The notes under the pieces were generated by a model that worked only from the letters and a program-made list of their open reading frames with translations, made no database searches and was not told the DNA's origin. Below are positions 34,488 to 44,347 of a stretch of DNA of 64,000 bases, in pieces (the stretch's first letter is position 1; each line of letters opens with the position of its first letter). The position numbers and the translations under genes were made by a program. The DNA comes from Rahnella woolbedingensis. GTDB taxonomy: Bacteria > Pseudomonadota > Gammaproteobacteria > Enterobacterales > Enterobacteriaceae. The stretch is from contig NZ_RAHH01000012.1 of NCBI RefSeq assembly GCF_003602095.1, forward strand, positions 1-64,000. Direction: 5' to 3'.

Positions 34488-36038
34488 TCAGGCAAAGCTT
34501 GGCAGCAGCGCTTCTATCGCGGCCGGCCAGTGTTCACGGGAAGCCCACAGACGCATCATTTCCACGTCCGGCGCCATCAGGCGGTCCTTCTCCAGGAACG
34601 CCACGTTTTCGCGGATGGCGCTCATCTCATTCTCCAGCGTGGAGGAGCTTTGCAGCGGACGGTGGAAGTCGATGCCCTGAGCCGCGGCCATCGCTTCGAT
34701 GCCCACCACGACGCTGGTGTTAAAACACATGTCGCCCAGACGGCGCGCGGCGTAGGTCGCCATCGAAACGTGATCTTCCTGATTAGCAGAGGTCGGCAGG
34801 CTGTCGACGCTGCCCGGATGTGCCAGGGATTTGTTTTCAGAGGCCAGCGCGGCAGCCGTGACCTGCGCAATCATAAAGCCGGAGTTCACCCCGCCGTCGT
34901 TGACCAGGAAAGGTGGCAGACCGGAAAGGCCGGTATCGAGCAGCAGCGCCATGCGGCGTTCTGAAATCGCACCGATTTCGGCAACAGCCAGCGCGATGAT
35001 GTCAGCGGCAAACGCCACCGGCTCAGCGTGGAAGTTACCGCCGGAAATCACATCGCCGTTTTCAGAGAAGACCAGCGGGTTATCGGAAGCCGCATTAGCT
35101 TCGATACGCAGAATGCGCGCGGCATGGTGCAGGTTATCAAGGCAGGCCCCCATCACCTGCGGAACGCAGCGGATGGAATAAGGATCCTGAACACGCCCGC
35201 AATCGGCATGAGACGTGACAATGTCACTACCATTGAGAATGTCGGTTAGCGCCGCCGCCACGGCGATTTGCCCGGCCTGTCCGCGGGCTTCATGAATGCG
35301 AGCATCCAGGGGTTTCACCGAACCCTTGATAGCTTCCAGCGACAGCGCGCCTGCCACCAGCCCGGCGGAGAAGACACGCTCGGCTTCGAACAGACCGGAC
35401 AACGCCAGCGAAGTTGAGACCTGTGTGCCGTTGAGCAGCGCCAGCCCTTCTTTCGGCCCCAGTTCGAAAGGCTTCAAACCGGCGGTGGCCAGTCCCTCGA
35501 TGGCTGACATTTTCTCACCCTTCGCCGTCACCTGGCCTTCACCAATCAGCATCAGGGAAAGATGCGCCAGCGGGGCTAAATCACCGGAAGCGCCGACAGA
35601 ACCTTTTTCAGGGATACACGGATAAACACCGGCGTTAAACAGCGTAATCAGCGCATCAATGACTTCAATGCGGATACCGGAATGGCCGCGTGACAGGCTC
35701 AGCACTTTGGTCGCCATCACCAGACGTACCACGTTATCCGCCAGATCCTTGCCGATACCCACGCTGTGCGACAGCACCAGATTACGTTGCAGTTCCGCCA
35801 GACGTTCTGCCGGAATACGGGTCTGCGCCAGCTTGCCGAAACCGGTGTTAATGCCATATACCACTTTGCCGGACTCAACGATGCGGGTGACCGTTTCCTG
35901 CGATGCCAGCACACCAGCACGCGCCTCCTCAGCCAGTTCAAGGCGGACATTGCCCTGATAAATCTTGCGCAGCATCGGCAGGTCTACATGACCCGGTTGC
36001 AGGCGGCAAAGGGTAAATTCAGTGGATGAAGAAGCCAT
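34488..36038 (-). CDS. hutH: Histidine ammonia-lyase
   Basis: A 516-residue lyase that converts histidine to urocanate and ammonia. The Ala150-Ser151-Gly152 triad in [11 protein letters not shown] forms the MIO cofactor. Also visible: [24 protein letters not shown]-type [10 protein letters not shown] and [13 protein letters not shown]. The Shine-Dalgarno AGGA overlaps the end of the HutC-type operator, so repressor binding and translation start sit side by side. It is the first gene of hutHU. Confidence 0.98.
   Translation of the reverse strand: MASSSTEFTLCRLQPGHVDLPMLRKIYQGNVRLELAEEARAGVLASQETVTRIVESGKVVYGINTGFGKLAQTRIPAERLAELQRNLVLSHSVGIGKDLADNVVRLVMATKVLSLSRGHSGIRIEVIDALITLFNAGVYPCIPEKGSVGASGDLAPLAHLSLMLIGEGQVTAKGEKMSAIEGLATAGLKPFELGPKEGLALLNGTQVSTSLALSGLFEAERVFSAGLVAGALSLEAIKGSVKPLDARIHEARGQAGQIAVAAALTDILNGSDIVTSHADCGRVQDPYSIRCVPQVMGACLDNLHHAARILRIEANAASDNPLVFSENGDVISGGNFHAEPVAFAADIIALAVAEIGAISERRMALLLDTGLSGLPPFLVNDGGVNSGFMIAQVTAAALASENKSLAHPGSVDSLPTSANQEDHVSMATYAARRLGDMCFNTSVVVGIEAMAAAQGIDFHRPLQSSSTLENEMSAIRENVAFLEKDRLMAPDVEMMRLWASREHWPAAIEALLPSFA
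35215..35227. other. matS: matS site (MatP binding)
   Basis: GTGACAATGTCAC fits GTGACRNYGTCAC exactly. It lies inside hutH, 35 kb from dif. Confidence 0.85.
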
Positions 36039-36046
36039 AATCTATT

Positions 36047-36060
36047 CCTGTATAGACAAG
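36047..36060 (-). promoter_or_regulatory. HutC-type operator of hutHU
   Basis: CCTGTATAGACAAG on the plus strand reads CTTGTCTATACAGG toward hutH. It ends nine bases before the hutH start and touches the Shine-Dalgarno. It is identical to the box at 23193. Confidence 0.87.
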
Positions 36061-36155
36061 TGAAACTGGAAGTAAACCCGTCTAAGGACTCTGCCCGCCG
36101 GGTGCTTATGCATTGCTTAACACTTAACCGTTAAAATCTGCCCGCAGGGATGAAA

Positions 36156-36941
36156 TCAGTGATCCATCGTCTGCAAAGTTTCGGTACGAATTTCTTCTGT
36201 CACCCGGGCTTTCAGCGCCATAAATTCCGGCGACGTTTTCAGGGTGTAATCACGCGGATGCGGGAAATCAACGGCAACCTCCGTTTTGATCCGCCCCGGA
36301 CGCGCACTGAAAATGGCCACTTTATTGGCCATGAAGATCGCCTCGTCAATATCGTGCGTCACGAACAGCACGGTCTTGCGGGAGGATTCCCAAATCGACA
36401 GCAACAATTCCTGCATCATCACGCGGGTCTGGTTATCCAGCGCACCAAAAGGTTCATCCATCAGCAGGATTTTCGGGTCATTAGCCAGCGCACGTGCGAT
36501 GGCGGTACGCTGCTGCATTCCGCCTGAAAGCTGGCGCGGAAAGTGCTGCTCAAAACCGCGCAGGCCGACTTTATTAATAAAATAGTCGCTGCGCTCTTTT
36601 TGCGCCGCTTTGCTGACGCCGCGTTCCTGCAAACCAAAACGAATGTTCTGTTCGACGGTCAGCCACGGAAACAGCGTATAGCTCTGAAAAACCATGCCGC
36701 GATCGGCACCCGGCCCGTCGACCCGTTCACCATCGAGCCACACTTCCCCGCGCGTCGGCTGATCCAGCCCTGCGACAATGCGCAAAAGCGTGGATTTTCC
36801 GCAGCCGGAAGGCCCGAGAATGGTTATAAAGTCGTTTTCGTTAACCTGATAATCCACCGGCAATAGCGCCTGTGTTTTCTCACCTTTCGGGCCGGTAAAA
36901 ATACGTTCAACCTGCCGGATACTCAGTTTCGGATGGCTCAT
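36156..36941 (-). CDS. NitT/TauT-family ABC transporter ATP-binding protein (second copy, hut cluster)
   Basis: A 261-residue ABC ATPase. ATG 36941 overlaps the permease stop by one base (TGATG) with GGAG upstream; a GTG one codon earlier is possible. Walker A is [10 protein letters not shown]-loop [10 protein letters not shown], signature LSGGMQQR, Walker [13 protein letters not shown], and switch His in FVTHDIDEA. It belongs to the importer operon between hutH and hutD. Confidence 0.92.
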   Translation of the reverse strand: MSHPKLSIRQVERIFTGPKGEKTQALLPVDYQVNENDFITILGPSGCGKSTLLRIVAGLDQPTRGEVWLDGERVDGPGADRGMVFQSYTLFPWLTVEQNIRFGLQERGVSKAAQKERSDYFINKVGLRGFEQHFPRQLSGGMQQRTAIARALANDPKILLMDEPFGALDNQTRVMMQELLLSIWESSRKTVLFVTHDIDEAIFMANKVAIFSARPGRIKTEVAVDFPHPRDYTLKTSPEFMALKARVTEEIRTETLQTMDH

Positions 36942-37822
36942 CACAGTGAACTCCAGACAAAAAGGCGACGGTTGGCCGCTTTAAACAACAGATCAGAAAG
37001 CAAACCGATGCAACCAATCACGATAATCCCGAAGATCATCTGCCCGGTATTGAGCAGCGCCTGGCTGTTAACAATCATGTGCCCGATACCGCTCGATGAA
37101 CCGATAAGCTCCGCCACAATCACGTACGTCCACGCCCACCCGAGCACCAGACGCAGCAGTTCGGCGATTTCCGGCGCTGCACCGGGAATAATCACCCTGC
37201 GTACCACGCTCTGGTTGGTGGCGCCCAGAGTGTAAGCCGCCTCCACCAGGTCACGCCGCGCAGCGCCGACAGTGACCGCCACCATCAGCGTTATCTGGAA
37301 GAACGAACCGATAAAAATCACCAGTATTTTTTGCATCTCCCCGATACCGGCCCACAGGATCAGCAGCGGTACAAACGCCGATGCGGGCAGATAGCGACAG
37401 AACGATACAAACGGCTCAAAGAAGGCTTCGATCAGTTTGTAGGAGCCCATCAGAATGCCCAGCGGCACAGCAATGGCGCAGGCCAGAATAAAGCCGCCCA
37501 GCACACGCATCACGGTCATGCCGATGTCGGTAGTAAAATCGAAATCGGTAAACAGTAAAATGCCTTCCTGCAACATGCTGGCCGGACTGGCCAGGAATGT
37601 CGGCGACACCAGACCGGTAAACGTCACCAGCGCCCATACGGCAAAGAACAGGACAAAGAAACAGAACCCGAGGAACCCGCGACGCCCTGAGGCCACCGGC
37701 CGTAATGGCACCATCATCGGGTTATGCCAGACTTTTTTGCTCGCCGGCAAGGGTGCCGGCTCGCGCAAGACTGAACGGGTGTTTACGTGTTGTTCTGTGA
37801 CCTGACTGACAGGACTGTTCAT
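36941..37822 (-). CDS. NitT/TauT-family ABC transporter permease (second copy, hut cluster)
   Basis: About 293 residues. ATG 37822 is preferred because AAGGA lies seven bases upstream; an ATG 15 bases earlier is in frame. A polar N-terminal tail of about 45 residues precedes six membrane segments. The EAA-like loop is in AAYTLGATNQSVVRRVIIPGAAPEIAELLR. It pairs with the neighbouring ATPase and binding protein. Confidence 0.9.
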   Translation of the reverse strand: MNSPVSQVTEQHVNTRSVLREPAPLPASKKVWHNPMMVPLRPVASGRRGFLGFCFFVLFFAVWALVTFTGLVSPTFLASPASMLQEGILLFTDFDFTTDIGMTVMRVLGGFILACAIAVPLGILMGSYKLIEAFFEPFVSFCRYLPASAFVPLLILWAGIGEMQKILVIFIGSFFQITLMVAVTVGAARRDLVEAAYTLGATNQSVVRRVIIPGAAPEIAELLRLVLGWAWTYVIVAELIGSSSGIGHMIVNSQALLNTGQMIFGIIVIGCIGLLSDLLFKAANRRLFVWSSL

Positions 37823-37839
37823 ATCGCGGTCCTTCATGG

Positions 37840-38820
37840 CTATTTCACGTATTTCGCGTCATACAAGCTGTTGATATCCGGCGTTTTACGCAGAATTTTC
37901 ATTTCAGTCAGCAAACGGGCGGCTTCGTTGGTAAACGTAACGATTTCGCCGCTGAAGAATTTCTTGTTAGCGTCCTTGTCCTGCCAGCGCAGATAACTGG
38001 ATTCTTCGGCAAACTGTTTGCCGGTTTCTTTCACCGCTGCCCCCATGATTTCGTTAGCTTTGTCCGGCTCCTTCTTGATCATATCCAACGCTTCAAAGTA
38101 GCTGTTGACCAGCGCTTGCGCGGCTTTGGGATTTTTATCCAGCCAGTCTGGCGTACACCCCAGCGTGTCCATCACCATCGGGTATTCCAGCGTCGTCGCC
38201 AGAATTTTGCCTTTATCCGGGCTCTGACGGATGTTGGAAAGATAAGGTTCGTAAGTCACGGCGGCATCGTTCTGTCCGGCGATGAAAGCATGTGCCGCCG
38301 CATCCGGCCCTAATGTCGCCAGTTTGACGTCTTTCATCGTCATGCCGTTTTTATCCAGTATCCACGCCAGCAGGAAATAAGAAGAGGTACCCGGCGCATC
38401 GACGCTTATGGTCTTGCCTTTCAGGTCGGTGATTTTGTTGATCCCGCTGCGCACGGCGATACCGTCCGCACCGTAAGATTTATCGAGCTGGACGATTTGT
38501 TTGATGGGCACGCCACTGGCGTTCCAGGTCAGATAGGTTTCCACCGTCGTCGCCGCACACTGCAATGAACCGGATGCAATCGCCAGATGACGGGACTGCT
38601 GCGGAACCATTTTCAGCGTGACTTCAAGACCGTTCTTTTTAAAAATGCCGGCTTTATCTGCCAGTGTCAGCGGCGCAAAACCGGTCCACCCTGAGATACC
38701 GATAGCCACCGGCGTATCAGCCGCCTGTGCCGCGCTGACAGCCACACTGCCCAGCGCTACCGCCAGCCCTAACAAAGACAACGAACGTTTCAGTACAGCC
38801 CTGGAAATCATCTTGCTCAT
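37840..38820 (-). CDS. NitT/TauT-family ABC transporter substrate-binding protein (second copy, hut cluster)
   Basis: A 326-residue periplasmic protein. ATG 38820 has AGGAG seven bases upstream, followed by a signal peptide ending near SAAQA. The mature part has VAIGISGWTGFAPLTLADKAGIFKKNGLEV, ASGSLQCAATTVETYL and DAAVTYEPYLS. It is a paralogue of the 23.3 kb protein (shared G-W-G, GIF and VTYEPY motifs) but clearly diverged. Because a HutC box precedes it and hut genes surround it, histidine or urocanate is the likely ligand; typical hut importers are HutT or HutXWV instead. Confidence 0.88.
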   Translation of the reverse strand: MSKMISRAVLKRSLSLLGLAVALGSVAVSAAQAADTPVAIGISGWTGFAPLTLADKAGIFKKNGLEVTLKMVPQQSRHLAIASGSLQCAATTVETYLTWNASGVPIKQIVQLDKSYGADGIAVRSGINKITDLKGKTISVDAPGTSSYFLLAWILDKNGMTMKDVKLATLGPDAAAHAFIAGQNDAAVTYEPYLSNIRQSPDKGKILATTLEYPMVMDTLGCTPDWLDKNPKAAQALVNSYFEALDMIKKEPDKANEIMGAAVKETGKQFAEESSYLRWQDKDANKKFFSGEIVTFTNEAARLLTEMKILRKTPDINSLYDAKYVK

Positions 38821-38913
38821 CTGCCACTCCTGCCAAAGTACCTGTCTCGGGGAATGCCTGTGGCAGTCAGCTGCCGCAGGCAAATTACGCTACTGATGAC
38901 GTTTCTGTATAGT

Positions 38914-38927
38914 CTTGTCTATACAAG
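38914..38927 (-). promoter_or_regulatory. HutC-type operator of the hut-cluster importer
   Basis: CTTGTCTATACAAG is a full palindromic version of the box, 94 bp before the binding-protein start. A partial half-site, CTGTATAG, lies just to its left (38905-38912). Confidence 0.87.
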
Positions 38928-39075
38928 TCATTCAACGATAGTAAAGCAAGCTTTATGCCAGTTCCGGCAGTGGCGGTTTTCCCATACTGTTCGCCTGTCA
39001 CGCTCCGTTTTTTGCCTTCTGGTGAATCAATTCAGTGCGCCCTGTGCTCTGTTTTAGCGCAATGTTTGTGTCGTG

Positions 39076-39648
39076 TTATTCCGTGATAGCCGCCCACAGC
39101 AGCAGGCCGTCAGAGTGTTTGCCCGCCACGCTAAAATCGGGGTCATATGGCGCACAGTCAGACCACACTATTCCCTCGCCCGCGCCGATCACCGTCCCAT
39201 CCGGCAACTGCCATTCACCGCGTATCACATAAATGACGCCCCCCTTTTCAGGGCTGATTCGCAGGGTTTCTCCGGTCGTCATCACACGGGCAGCACACAC
39301 CGTGCGACGGGTCATCACGTTAAAATCTGTTGTCACGCCACCCAGCAGACGGGCGCTGAGCGCGATATCGCCGCTGAAGCTAAAAGGCACACCGCAGGTA
39401 TCAAGCGTGTGATCAATGTCTGGCAATGCCTGCAAATGCACACCCTCGCCGCTGAGCAAAGTGATAGAACGGTCAATGCTCCCAAAGGCTGAAAACGGGC
39501 CGTCCTGTGCGATAGTGGCGATACTGATACGCCAGTCAAAATCACTTTTGCCCGGCGGATAACTGATGATTTCACGGGTTTCGCCGCCACCGTTGCGCCA
39601 CGGGCTGACCGGCAGACCGGCGAAGGTGAAATGCCTGCGGTCTGTCAT
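39076..39648 (-). CDS. hutD: HutD family protein
   Basis: A 190-residue double cupin of the HutD/Ves family. Conserved stretches: PWRNGGGETREI, FDWRISIATIAQDGPFSAF, IDRSITLLSGEG, and the C-terminal GEGIVWSDCAPY. HutD is thought to tune hut activity, perhaps by binding an intermediate, but its role is not settled. Its ATG overlaps the hutF stop by four bases. Confidence 0.93.
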   Translation of the reverse strand: MTDRRHFTFAGLPVSPWRNGGGETREIISYPPGKSDFDWRISIATIAQDGPFSAFGSIDRSITLLSGEGVHLQALPDIDHTLDTCGVPFSFSGDIALSARLLGGVTTDFNVMTRRTVCAARVMTTGETLRISPEKGGVIYVIRGEWQLPDGTVIGAGEGIVWSDCAPYDPDFSVAGKHSDGLLLWAAITE

Positions 39649-41018
39649 ACCGCGTCCTCCGCCAGCTGATGCAACAGCTTCAGGAAATCAGCCGCCGCAG
39701 CCTGCTGATCTGCATGCTGACCGTACTCAATACGTGCAACACCACCGACATACACATCGCGGATTTGTCCGGCATGACCGGCAAACAACCAGCGGTTAAG
39801 CAGTTCACTGTCTTTTGCAGCGGCGAGATAAGGGCTGTCACCGTCGAGCACCAGCCAGTCGGCGCGATACCCTGCCGAAAGCTGTCCGATGGCCGCGCCG
39901 CAGGCCTGCGCCCCCCCCTGCAATGCCTGCGTATACAACACATCGCCCACCGAGTTTTGTGCAGAAGTGGTCAGGCGGTTGCGTCGCTGGTCACGTAAAC
40001 GCTGGCCGTATTCAAACCAGCGCAGCTCTTCCACAACATTGAGCGAAACGTGGCTGTCAGAACCAATGCCCCAGCGACCCGCGTGTGTCAGATAATCCAC
40101 ACCTGGGAAAATCCCGTCGCCAAGATTCGCTTCGGTGGTCGGACAAAGCCCTGCAACGGCACCGCTGTTTGCCATGCTTGCCAGTTCAAAACGGTCGGCG
40201 TGCGTGGCGTGGATCAGACACCAGCGCGCATCAATATCCAGATTGTCATAAAGCCAGGTGATCGGGCGCTGACCGCTCCAGCCAAGACAGTCATTCACTT
40301 CTTTTTGCTGTTCAGCGATATGAATATGAACCGGCAGTTTTGTGTCACCGGCTGCCAGCACCTGCTGCATTTGTTCAAGCGTTACGGCACGCAGGGAGTG
40401 GAAACACAGCCCCTGATTTTGCAGCGGATTACCGGTGAGCTGTTTACGAATAATCTCCTGCTGTTGCAGGTAGCTGTCAGCATCCTGAATAAACCGTTTT
40501 TGCTCTGCCTGCGCGGGCTGAGCGCCAAATCCGGCGTAACTGTAGAGCACCGGCAGCATCGTCAGGCCAATGCCCGTCTGCGCGGCGGCATTGCTCAGGT
40601 GCGCAGTCATTTCACCGCGATCGGCGTAAGGCTGCCCGCTGATAGCGTTGTGCAGGTAATGAAATTCAGCCACCTGCGTATAACCGCCTTTGAGCATTTC
40701 GATGTACAACAGACGGGCGATCACGCCCACCTGCTCAGGGGTCAGACGCTGTACCATGCGATACATCAGGTCACGCCATGTCCAGAAACTGTCCTGCGGG
40801 TTGCCTGCCACTTCGGCAAGCCCGGCCATCACCCGCTGAAACGCATGGGAATGCAGATTTGGCATTCCCGGTACCACCGGCCCGTTAAGACGCGAACAGC
40901 CATGCGGGTCACTGTCTGGCGTCACAGCAGAGAGAATTCCGGTAACATCCACGTCCAGGCGCACATTGTGTGCCCAGCCGTGGGCGAGTAAGGCGCGTGT
41001 AGCAAAATAAGCAGGCAT
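39645..41018 (-). CDS. hutF: Formimidoylglutamate deiminase
   Basis: A 457-residue amidohydrolase that converts formimidoylglutamate to formylglutamate and ammonia. ATG 41018 (MPAYFATRALL) has AGGAA upstream; the longer frame is not needed. Metal ligands are visible: HSH in MPNLHSHAFQRVMAGLAE, His in HIAEQQKEV, His in IHATHAD, and Asp in GIGSDSHVSL. With hutG it makes the five-step hut pathway. Confidence 0.95.
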   Translation of the reverse strand: MPAYFATRALLAHGWAHNVRLDVDVTGILSAVTPDSDPHGCSRLNGPVVPGMPNLHSHAFQRVMAGLAEVAGNPQDSFWTWRDLMYRMVQRLTPEQVGVIARLLYIEMLKGGYTQVAEFHYLHNAISGQPYADRGEMTAHLSNAAAQTGIGLTMLPVLYSYAGFGAQPAQAEQKRFIQDADSYLQQQEIIRKQLTGNPLQNQGLCFHSLRAVTLEQMQQVLAAGDTKLPVHIHIAEQQKEVNDCLGWSGQRPITWLYDNLDIDARWCLIHATHADRFELASMANSGAVAGLCPTTEANLGDGIFPGVDYLTHAGRWGIGSDSHVSLNVVEELRWFEYGQRLRDQRRNRLTTSAQNSVGDVLYTQALQGGAQACGAAIGQLSAGYRADWLVLDGDSPYLAAAKDSELLNRWLFAGHAGQIRDVYVGGVARIEYGQHADQQAAAADFLKLLHQLAEDAV

Positions 41019-41090
41019 AACAGCGTTCCTGGTCAGCAAGAAAAAACATAAACGCAATTTTTGAGAAACAATTGCGAAACTTTTAAGCGA

Positions 41091-41104
41091 CTTGTCTATA
41101 CATA
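41091..41104. promoter_or_regulatory. HutC-type operator between hutF and hutC
   Basis: CTTGTCTATACATA keeps the left half and core of the box; the right half is degenerate and followed by TACATATG repeats. It lies 73 bp before hutF and 177 bp before hutC, so it may serve hutFD and hutC autoregulation. Confidence 0.75.
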
Positions 41105-41280
41105 TACATATGCCTGATTGCGCTGTAAACTTGCAACAATCCTTTTTTTATAAAATTAGTTTTCCGTCACGCCCTTTCCGTTTAATTTCCTCTGGGGGAA
41201 ACTAACGGGCAGACTGAAACACTTCCACAAAATGCCCGGATACTGATTAAGTGAGGCAAAAGTTGAGTGAGAGAAAAGAC

Positions 41281-42081
41281 ATGTCGGAGCCCACCCCCCT
41301 TTCGCAGTCTGGTGCCGCGCAACAGGGCGTGTCCCAGCAGACATTGTCCGAACTGGCGGGCGCGATGAGCGATACGCCTGCACCGATTTATCAGCGGGTG
41401 AAACAGGCGATCATCAGTCAGATCCGTGCCGGTGTCTGGAAACCACACCAGCGTGTGCCTTCTGAAAGCGAACTGGTGAACGAGCTTGGCGTCAGCCGTA
41501 TGACCATCAACCGCGCCTTGAGGGAGCTGACCAGCGAAGGCTTTTTGATCCGCATGCAGGGGGTCGGCACTTTTGTTGCCGAAGCCAAGGCCTACACCCC
41601 GATGCTGGAAGTGCATAACATTGCCGATGAAATTGCGCAGCGTGGGCATCGCCACGACAGCAAAATTCTGGTGTGCGAAGCTCGTCTGGCAAGTGCCGAT
41701 CAGGCGCTTCAGCTGGGAATTGCTACCGGCGCCCTGCTGTTTTATTCGCAGATTGTGCATTACGAAAACAGCGTGCCGGTGCAAATCGAAGACCGGTTTG
41801 TGAATCCCGAAACCGCGCCTGATTATCTGCAACAGGTGCTGAACAAGCAGACGCCTTATACCTACCTGATGGAAATTGCCCCGCTGACGGCGGGTGAACA
41901 TCGCGTAGAAGCAGTCAGCGCCAGCGATGAGCAGCGCGAATTGTTGCAACTGAACGAGCATGAGCCTTGCCTCCTGATCCACCGCCGTACCTGGAGCGGC
42001 AGCCGCGTGGTCACTTCTGCGCGCCTGATTTATCCGGGTTCCCGCTATCAGTTATTCGGACGTTTCACCAGCCACGGCTGA
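41281..42081 (+). CDS. hutC: GntR/HutC-family histidine utilization repressor
   Basis: A 266-residue regulator. ATG 41281 is chosen, with GAGAG upstream; an in-frame GTG lies ten codons earlier. The winged HTH is in IYQRVKQAIISQIRAGVWKPHQRVPSESELVNELGVSRMTINRALRELTSEGFLIRMQGVGTFVA. The UTRA effector domain follows and should bind urocanate. The N-terminal tail of about 35 residues is longer than usual. It probably binds the five TTGTCTATACA-type boxes in this window. Confidence 0.94.
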   Translation: MSEPTPLSQSGAAQQGVSQQTLSELAGAMSDTPAPIYQRVKQAIISQIRAGVWKPHQRVPSESELVNELGVSRMTINRALRELTSEGFLIRMQGVGTFVAEAKAYTPMLEVHNIADEIAQRGHRHDSKILVCEARLASADQALQLGIATGALLFYSQIVHYENSVPVQIEDRFVNPETAPDYLQQVLNKQTPYTYLMEIAPLTAGEHRVEAVSASDEQRELLQLNEHEPCLLIHRRTWSGSRVVTSARLIYPGSRYQLFGRFTSHG

Positions 42082-42214
42082 TCCCGGCACACCTTAATAG
42101 CGGCTTTGAACAGCCGCTATCTCTTCGTTCAAATTTTGGAAGACGTCTCGTAATAAGAAAAAACTATCGCTGGCTGCCTTGCCGGTTTGCGGGTTATGCG
42201 TTAGGTTGACTTTA

Positions 42215-42228
42215 GTTGTCTATACAAG
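42215..42228 (+). promoter_or_regulatory. HutC-type operator of hutIG
   Basis: GTTGTCTATACAAG has both half-sites and lies 24 bp before the hutI ATG. A TTG inside it opens the frame that leads into hutI, but it has no ribosome-binding site and is not the start. Confidence 0.87.
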
Positions 42229-42251
42229 ATGAATTCAGCCTGGAGCCTGTC

Positions 42252-43514
42252 ATGCCGGTAGCCCTTTCCCCACAGATTTCCTCCGAACCGCCTTCCGACT
42301 GCCACAGCGTTTGGCGTGGCGCCACGCTGGTGACCATGCGTGACGGGCATTACAACCTGATTGAAGACGGCGCGATTGCCGTCACCGGCAGCAAGATTGT
42401 CTGGACCGGCAGCGCGGCGGACTGCCCGGATTTTCCCGGTGCAGCAGTGCATGAATTTGAGGGTGGCATCATCACGCCCGGCTTTGTCGATTGCCATACG
42501 CATCTGGTTTTTGGCGGCGACCGCAGCGAAGAATTTGAACAGCGCCTGAATGGCGTAAGTTATGCTGACATCGCGGCGGCCGGTGGCGGAATTTTATCGA
42601 CCGTCAATGCTACCCGCGAGGCCACTGAAGACGAACTGCTGGCACAGGCGCTGTTTCGCTTACAGCCGCTGCTGGCCGAAGGCGTGACCTGCGTTGAGAT
42701 TAAATCCGGTTACGGACTGAGTATCGAAAGTGAACTGAAGATGCTGCGCGTGATCCGCCGTCTGGGGGTGATGTTGCAAGTTGAAGTGAAATCCACCTGT
42801 CTGGCCGCCCATGCCCTGCCGCCGGAATTTAAAGGCCGGACGGATGAATATATTGCGATGGTCTGCGATACCCTGTTGCCGGTGGTCGCCAGTGAAAATT
42901 TAGCCGATGCGGTGGATGCCTTTTGTGAACATCTGGCGTTCTCCCCGGAGCAGGTTGAGCGGGTTTTTATTGCCGCACAAGCCCTGGGGTTACCGGTGAA
43001 GCTGCACGCGGAACAGCTCTCATCCCTGCATGGCAGCGCACTGGCGGCGCGGTACCATGCGTTATCAGCCGATCATCTGGAATACGCCACTGCAGAAGAT
43101 GCACAGGCAATGGCCGCCAGTGGTACCGTCGCTGTTTTGTTACCCGGTGCCTATTATTTACTGCGTGAGACGCAATGCCCGCCTGTTGATGAGTTTCGCA
43201 AATATAACGTGCCAATGGCGCTGGCCAGTGATGCCAATCCCGGCACTTCTCCGGCGCTTTCCCTGCGTCTGATGCTGAACATGGGCTGCACGTTGTTCCG
43301 CCTGACGCCGGAAGAAGCACTGGCGGGGATCACCTGTCACGGTGCGCGTGCACTGGGTTTACAGGAAACGCATGGCACGCTGGAACCGGGAAAAGTCGCA
43401 GACTTCATTCACTGGCCGCTGTCGCGTCCTGCTGAACTGGTTTACTGGCTGGGCGGTCAGCTGCCCTGCACCGTAGTTTTTCGTGGAGAAGTCCGAGGAG
43501 AGTTTCGTTTATGA
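42252..43514 (+). CDS. hutI: Imidazolonepropionase
   Basis: A 420-residue zinc amidohydrolase that opens imidazolone-propionate to formimidoylglutamate. ATG 42252 has GGAG six bases upstream. Metal ligands: HTH in [14 protein letters not shown], His in KLHAEQLSS, and Asp in [12 protein letters not shown]. Also visible are [15 protein letters not shown] and EIKSGYGLS. It heads the plus-strand hutIG unit. Confidence 0.96.
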   Translation: MPVALSPQISSEPPSDCHSVWRGATLVTMRDGHYNLIEDGAIAVTGSKIVWTGSAADCPDFPGAAVHEFEGGIITPGFVDCHTHLVFGGDRSEEFEQRLNGVSYADIAAAGGGILSTVNATREATEDELLAQALFRLQPLLAEGVTCVEIKSGYGLSIESELKMLRVIRRLGVMLQVEVKSTCLAAHALPPEFKGRTDEYIAMVCDTLLPVVASENLADAVDAFCEHLAFSPEQVERVFIAAQALGLPVKLHAEQLSSLHGSALAARYHALSADHLEYATAEDAQAMAASGTVAVLLPGAYYLLRETQCPPVDEFRKYNVPMALASDANPGTSPALSLRLMLNMGCTLFRLTPEEALAGITCHGARALGLQETHGTLEPGKVADFIHWPLSRPAELVYWLGGQLPCTVVFRGEVRGEFRL

Positions 43515-44347
43515 GCCCGTCAACCGACACTGTTATCGCCGAGCCTTACCAGTTTATCTCCGGCACCGCGCCCCTGTTAATCAGCATTCCCCATGCCGGC
43601 ACGCATCTGACACCCGAAGTGGCCAGCGGCCTGAGTGATGCTGCCCCGCCACTTTCCGATACCGACTGGCATATTCCACAGTTGTACGATTTTGCACGAG
43701 CGCTCGGTGCCAGCATTCTGGTCGGTCAGTATTCGCGTTTTGTGATCGACCTGAACCGGCCTTCAGACGATAAACCGTTGTATACCACTGCAACCACCGG
43801 CCTGTATCCCGATACGTTATTCGACGGGCGCGACACCTTTAAACCAGGAATGACCCCGACGGATGCCCAGCGTCAGCTGTATCTTGATCAAATCTGGCAA
43901 CCGTATCATCAGAAAATCCAGGCCGAACTGGCACGGATGAAGCAGGAATTTGGCTATGCGTTACTTTTTGATGCGCACTCCATTGCCTCGGTGATCCCGC
44001 GCCTGTTCGACGGTCAGCTTCCGGATTTGAATCTTGGCACCAACAGCGGCGCCAGTTGCTCACCGGCACTGAGTGAGATTCTCGAACGTACCTGTAACCA
44101 GCAAACCCGTTTCAGTCATGTGCTCAATGGCCGCTTCAAAGGCGGCTACATCACCCGCGCTTACGGCCAGCCGGACAGGGATATTCACGCCGTTCAGCTC
44201 GAGCTGGCACAGGTGAATTACATGGAAGAGCTTGAGCCGTTCGCCTTTGCGCCTGATAAGGCGGCCCAATTACAGGAGCTGTTGAAGCGGTTGCTGGAGG
44301 GAATGGTGAGATGGGGGGAAGACAGGTATAAACAGGGCGCTGTTTAA
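43511..44347 (+). CDS. hutG: N-formylglutamate deformylase
   Basis: A 278-residue enzyme that releases formate from N-formylglutamate, the last hut step in the HutF route. It overlaps hutI by four bases (ATGA). Typical motifs are [11 protein letters not shown], the Zn-type [43 protein letters not shown] and [11 protein letters not shown]. It ends at repeat R2. Confidence 0.95.
   Translation: MSPSTDTVIAEPYQFISGTAPLLISIPHAGTHLTPEVASGLSDAAPPLSDTDWHIPQLYDFARALGASILVGQYSRFVIDLNRPSDDKPLYTTATTGLYPDTLFDGRDTFKPGMTPTDAQRQLYLDQIWQPYHQKIQAELARMKQEFGYALLFDAHSIASVIPRLFDGQLPDLNLGTNSGASCSPALSEILERTCNQQTRFSHVLNGRFKGGYITRAYGQPDRDIHAVQLELAQVNYMEELEPFAFAPDKAAQLQELLKRLLEGMVRWGEDRYKQGAV

Noticed and set aside
33798-34964. 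388-residue open frame antisense to hutU and hutH
   Set aside because: It is a shadow of two well-conserved genes in GC-rich DNA, with no domain features or ribosome-binding site.
42216-42251. hutI starting at TTG 42216
   Set aside because: The TTG is part of the HutC-type operator and has no Shine-Dalgarno; ATG 42252 has GGAG.
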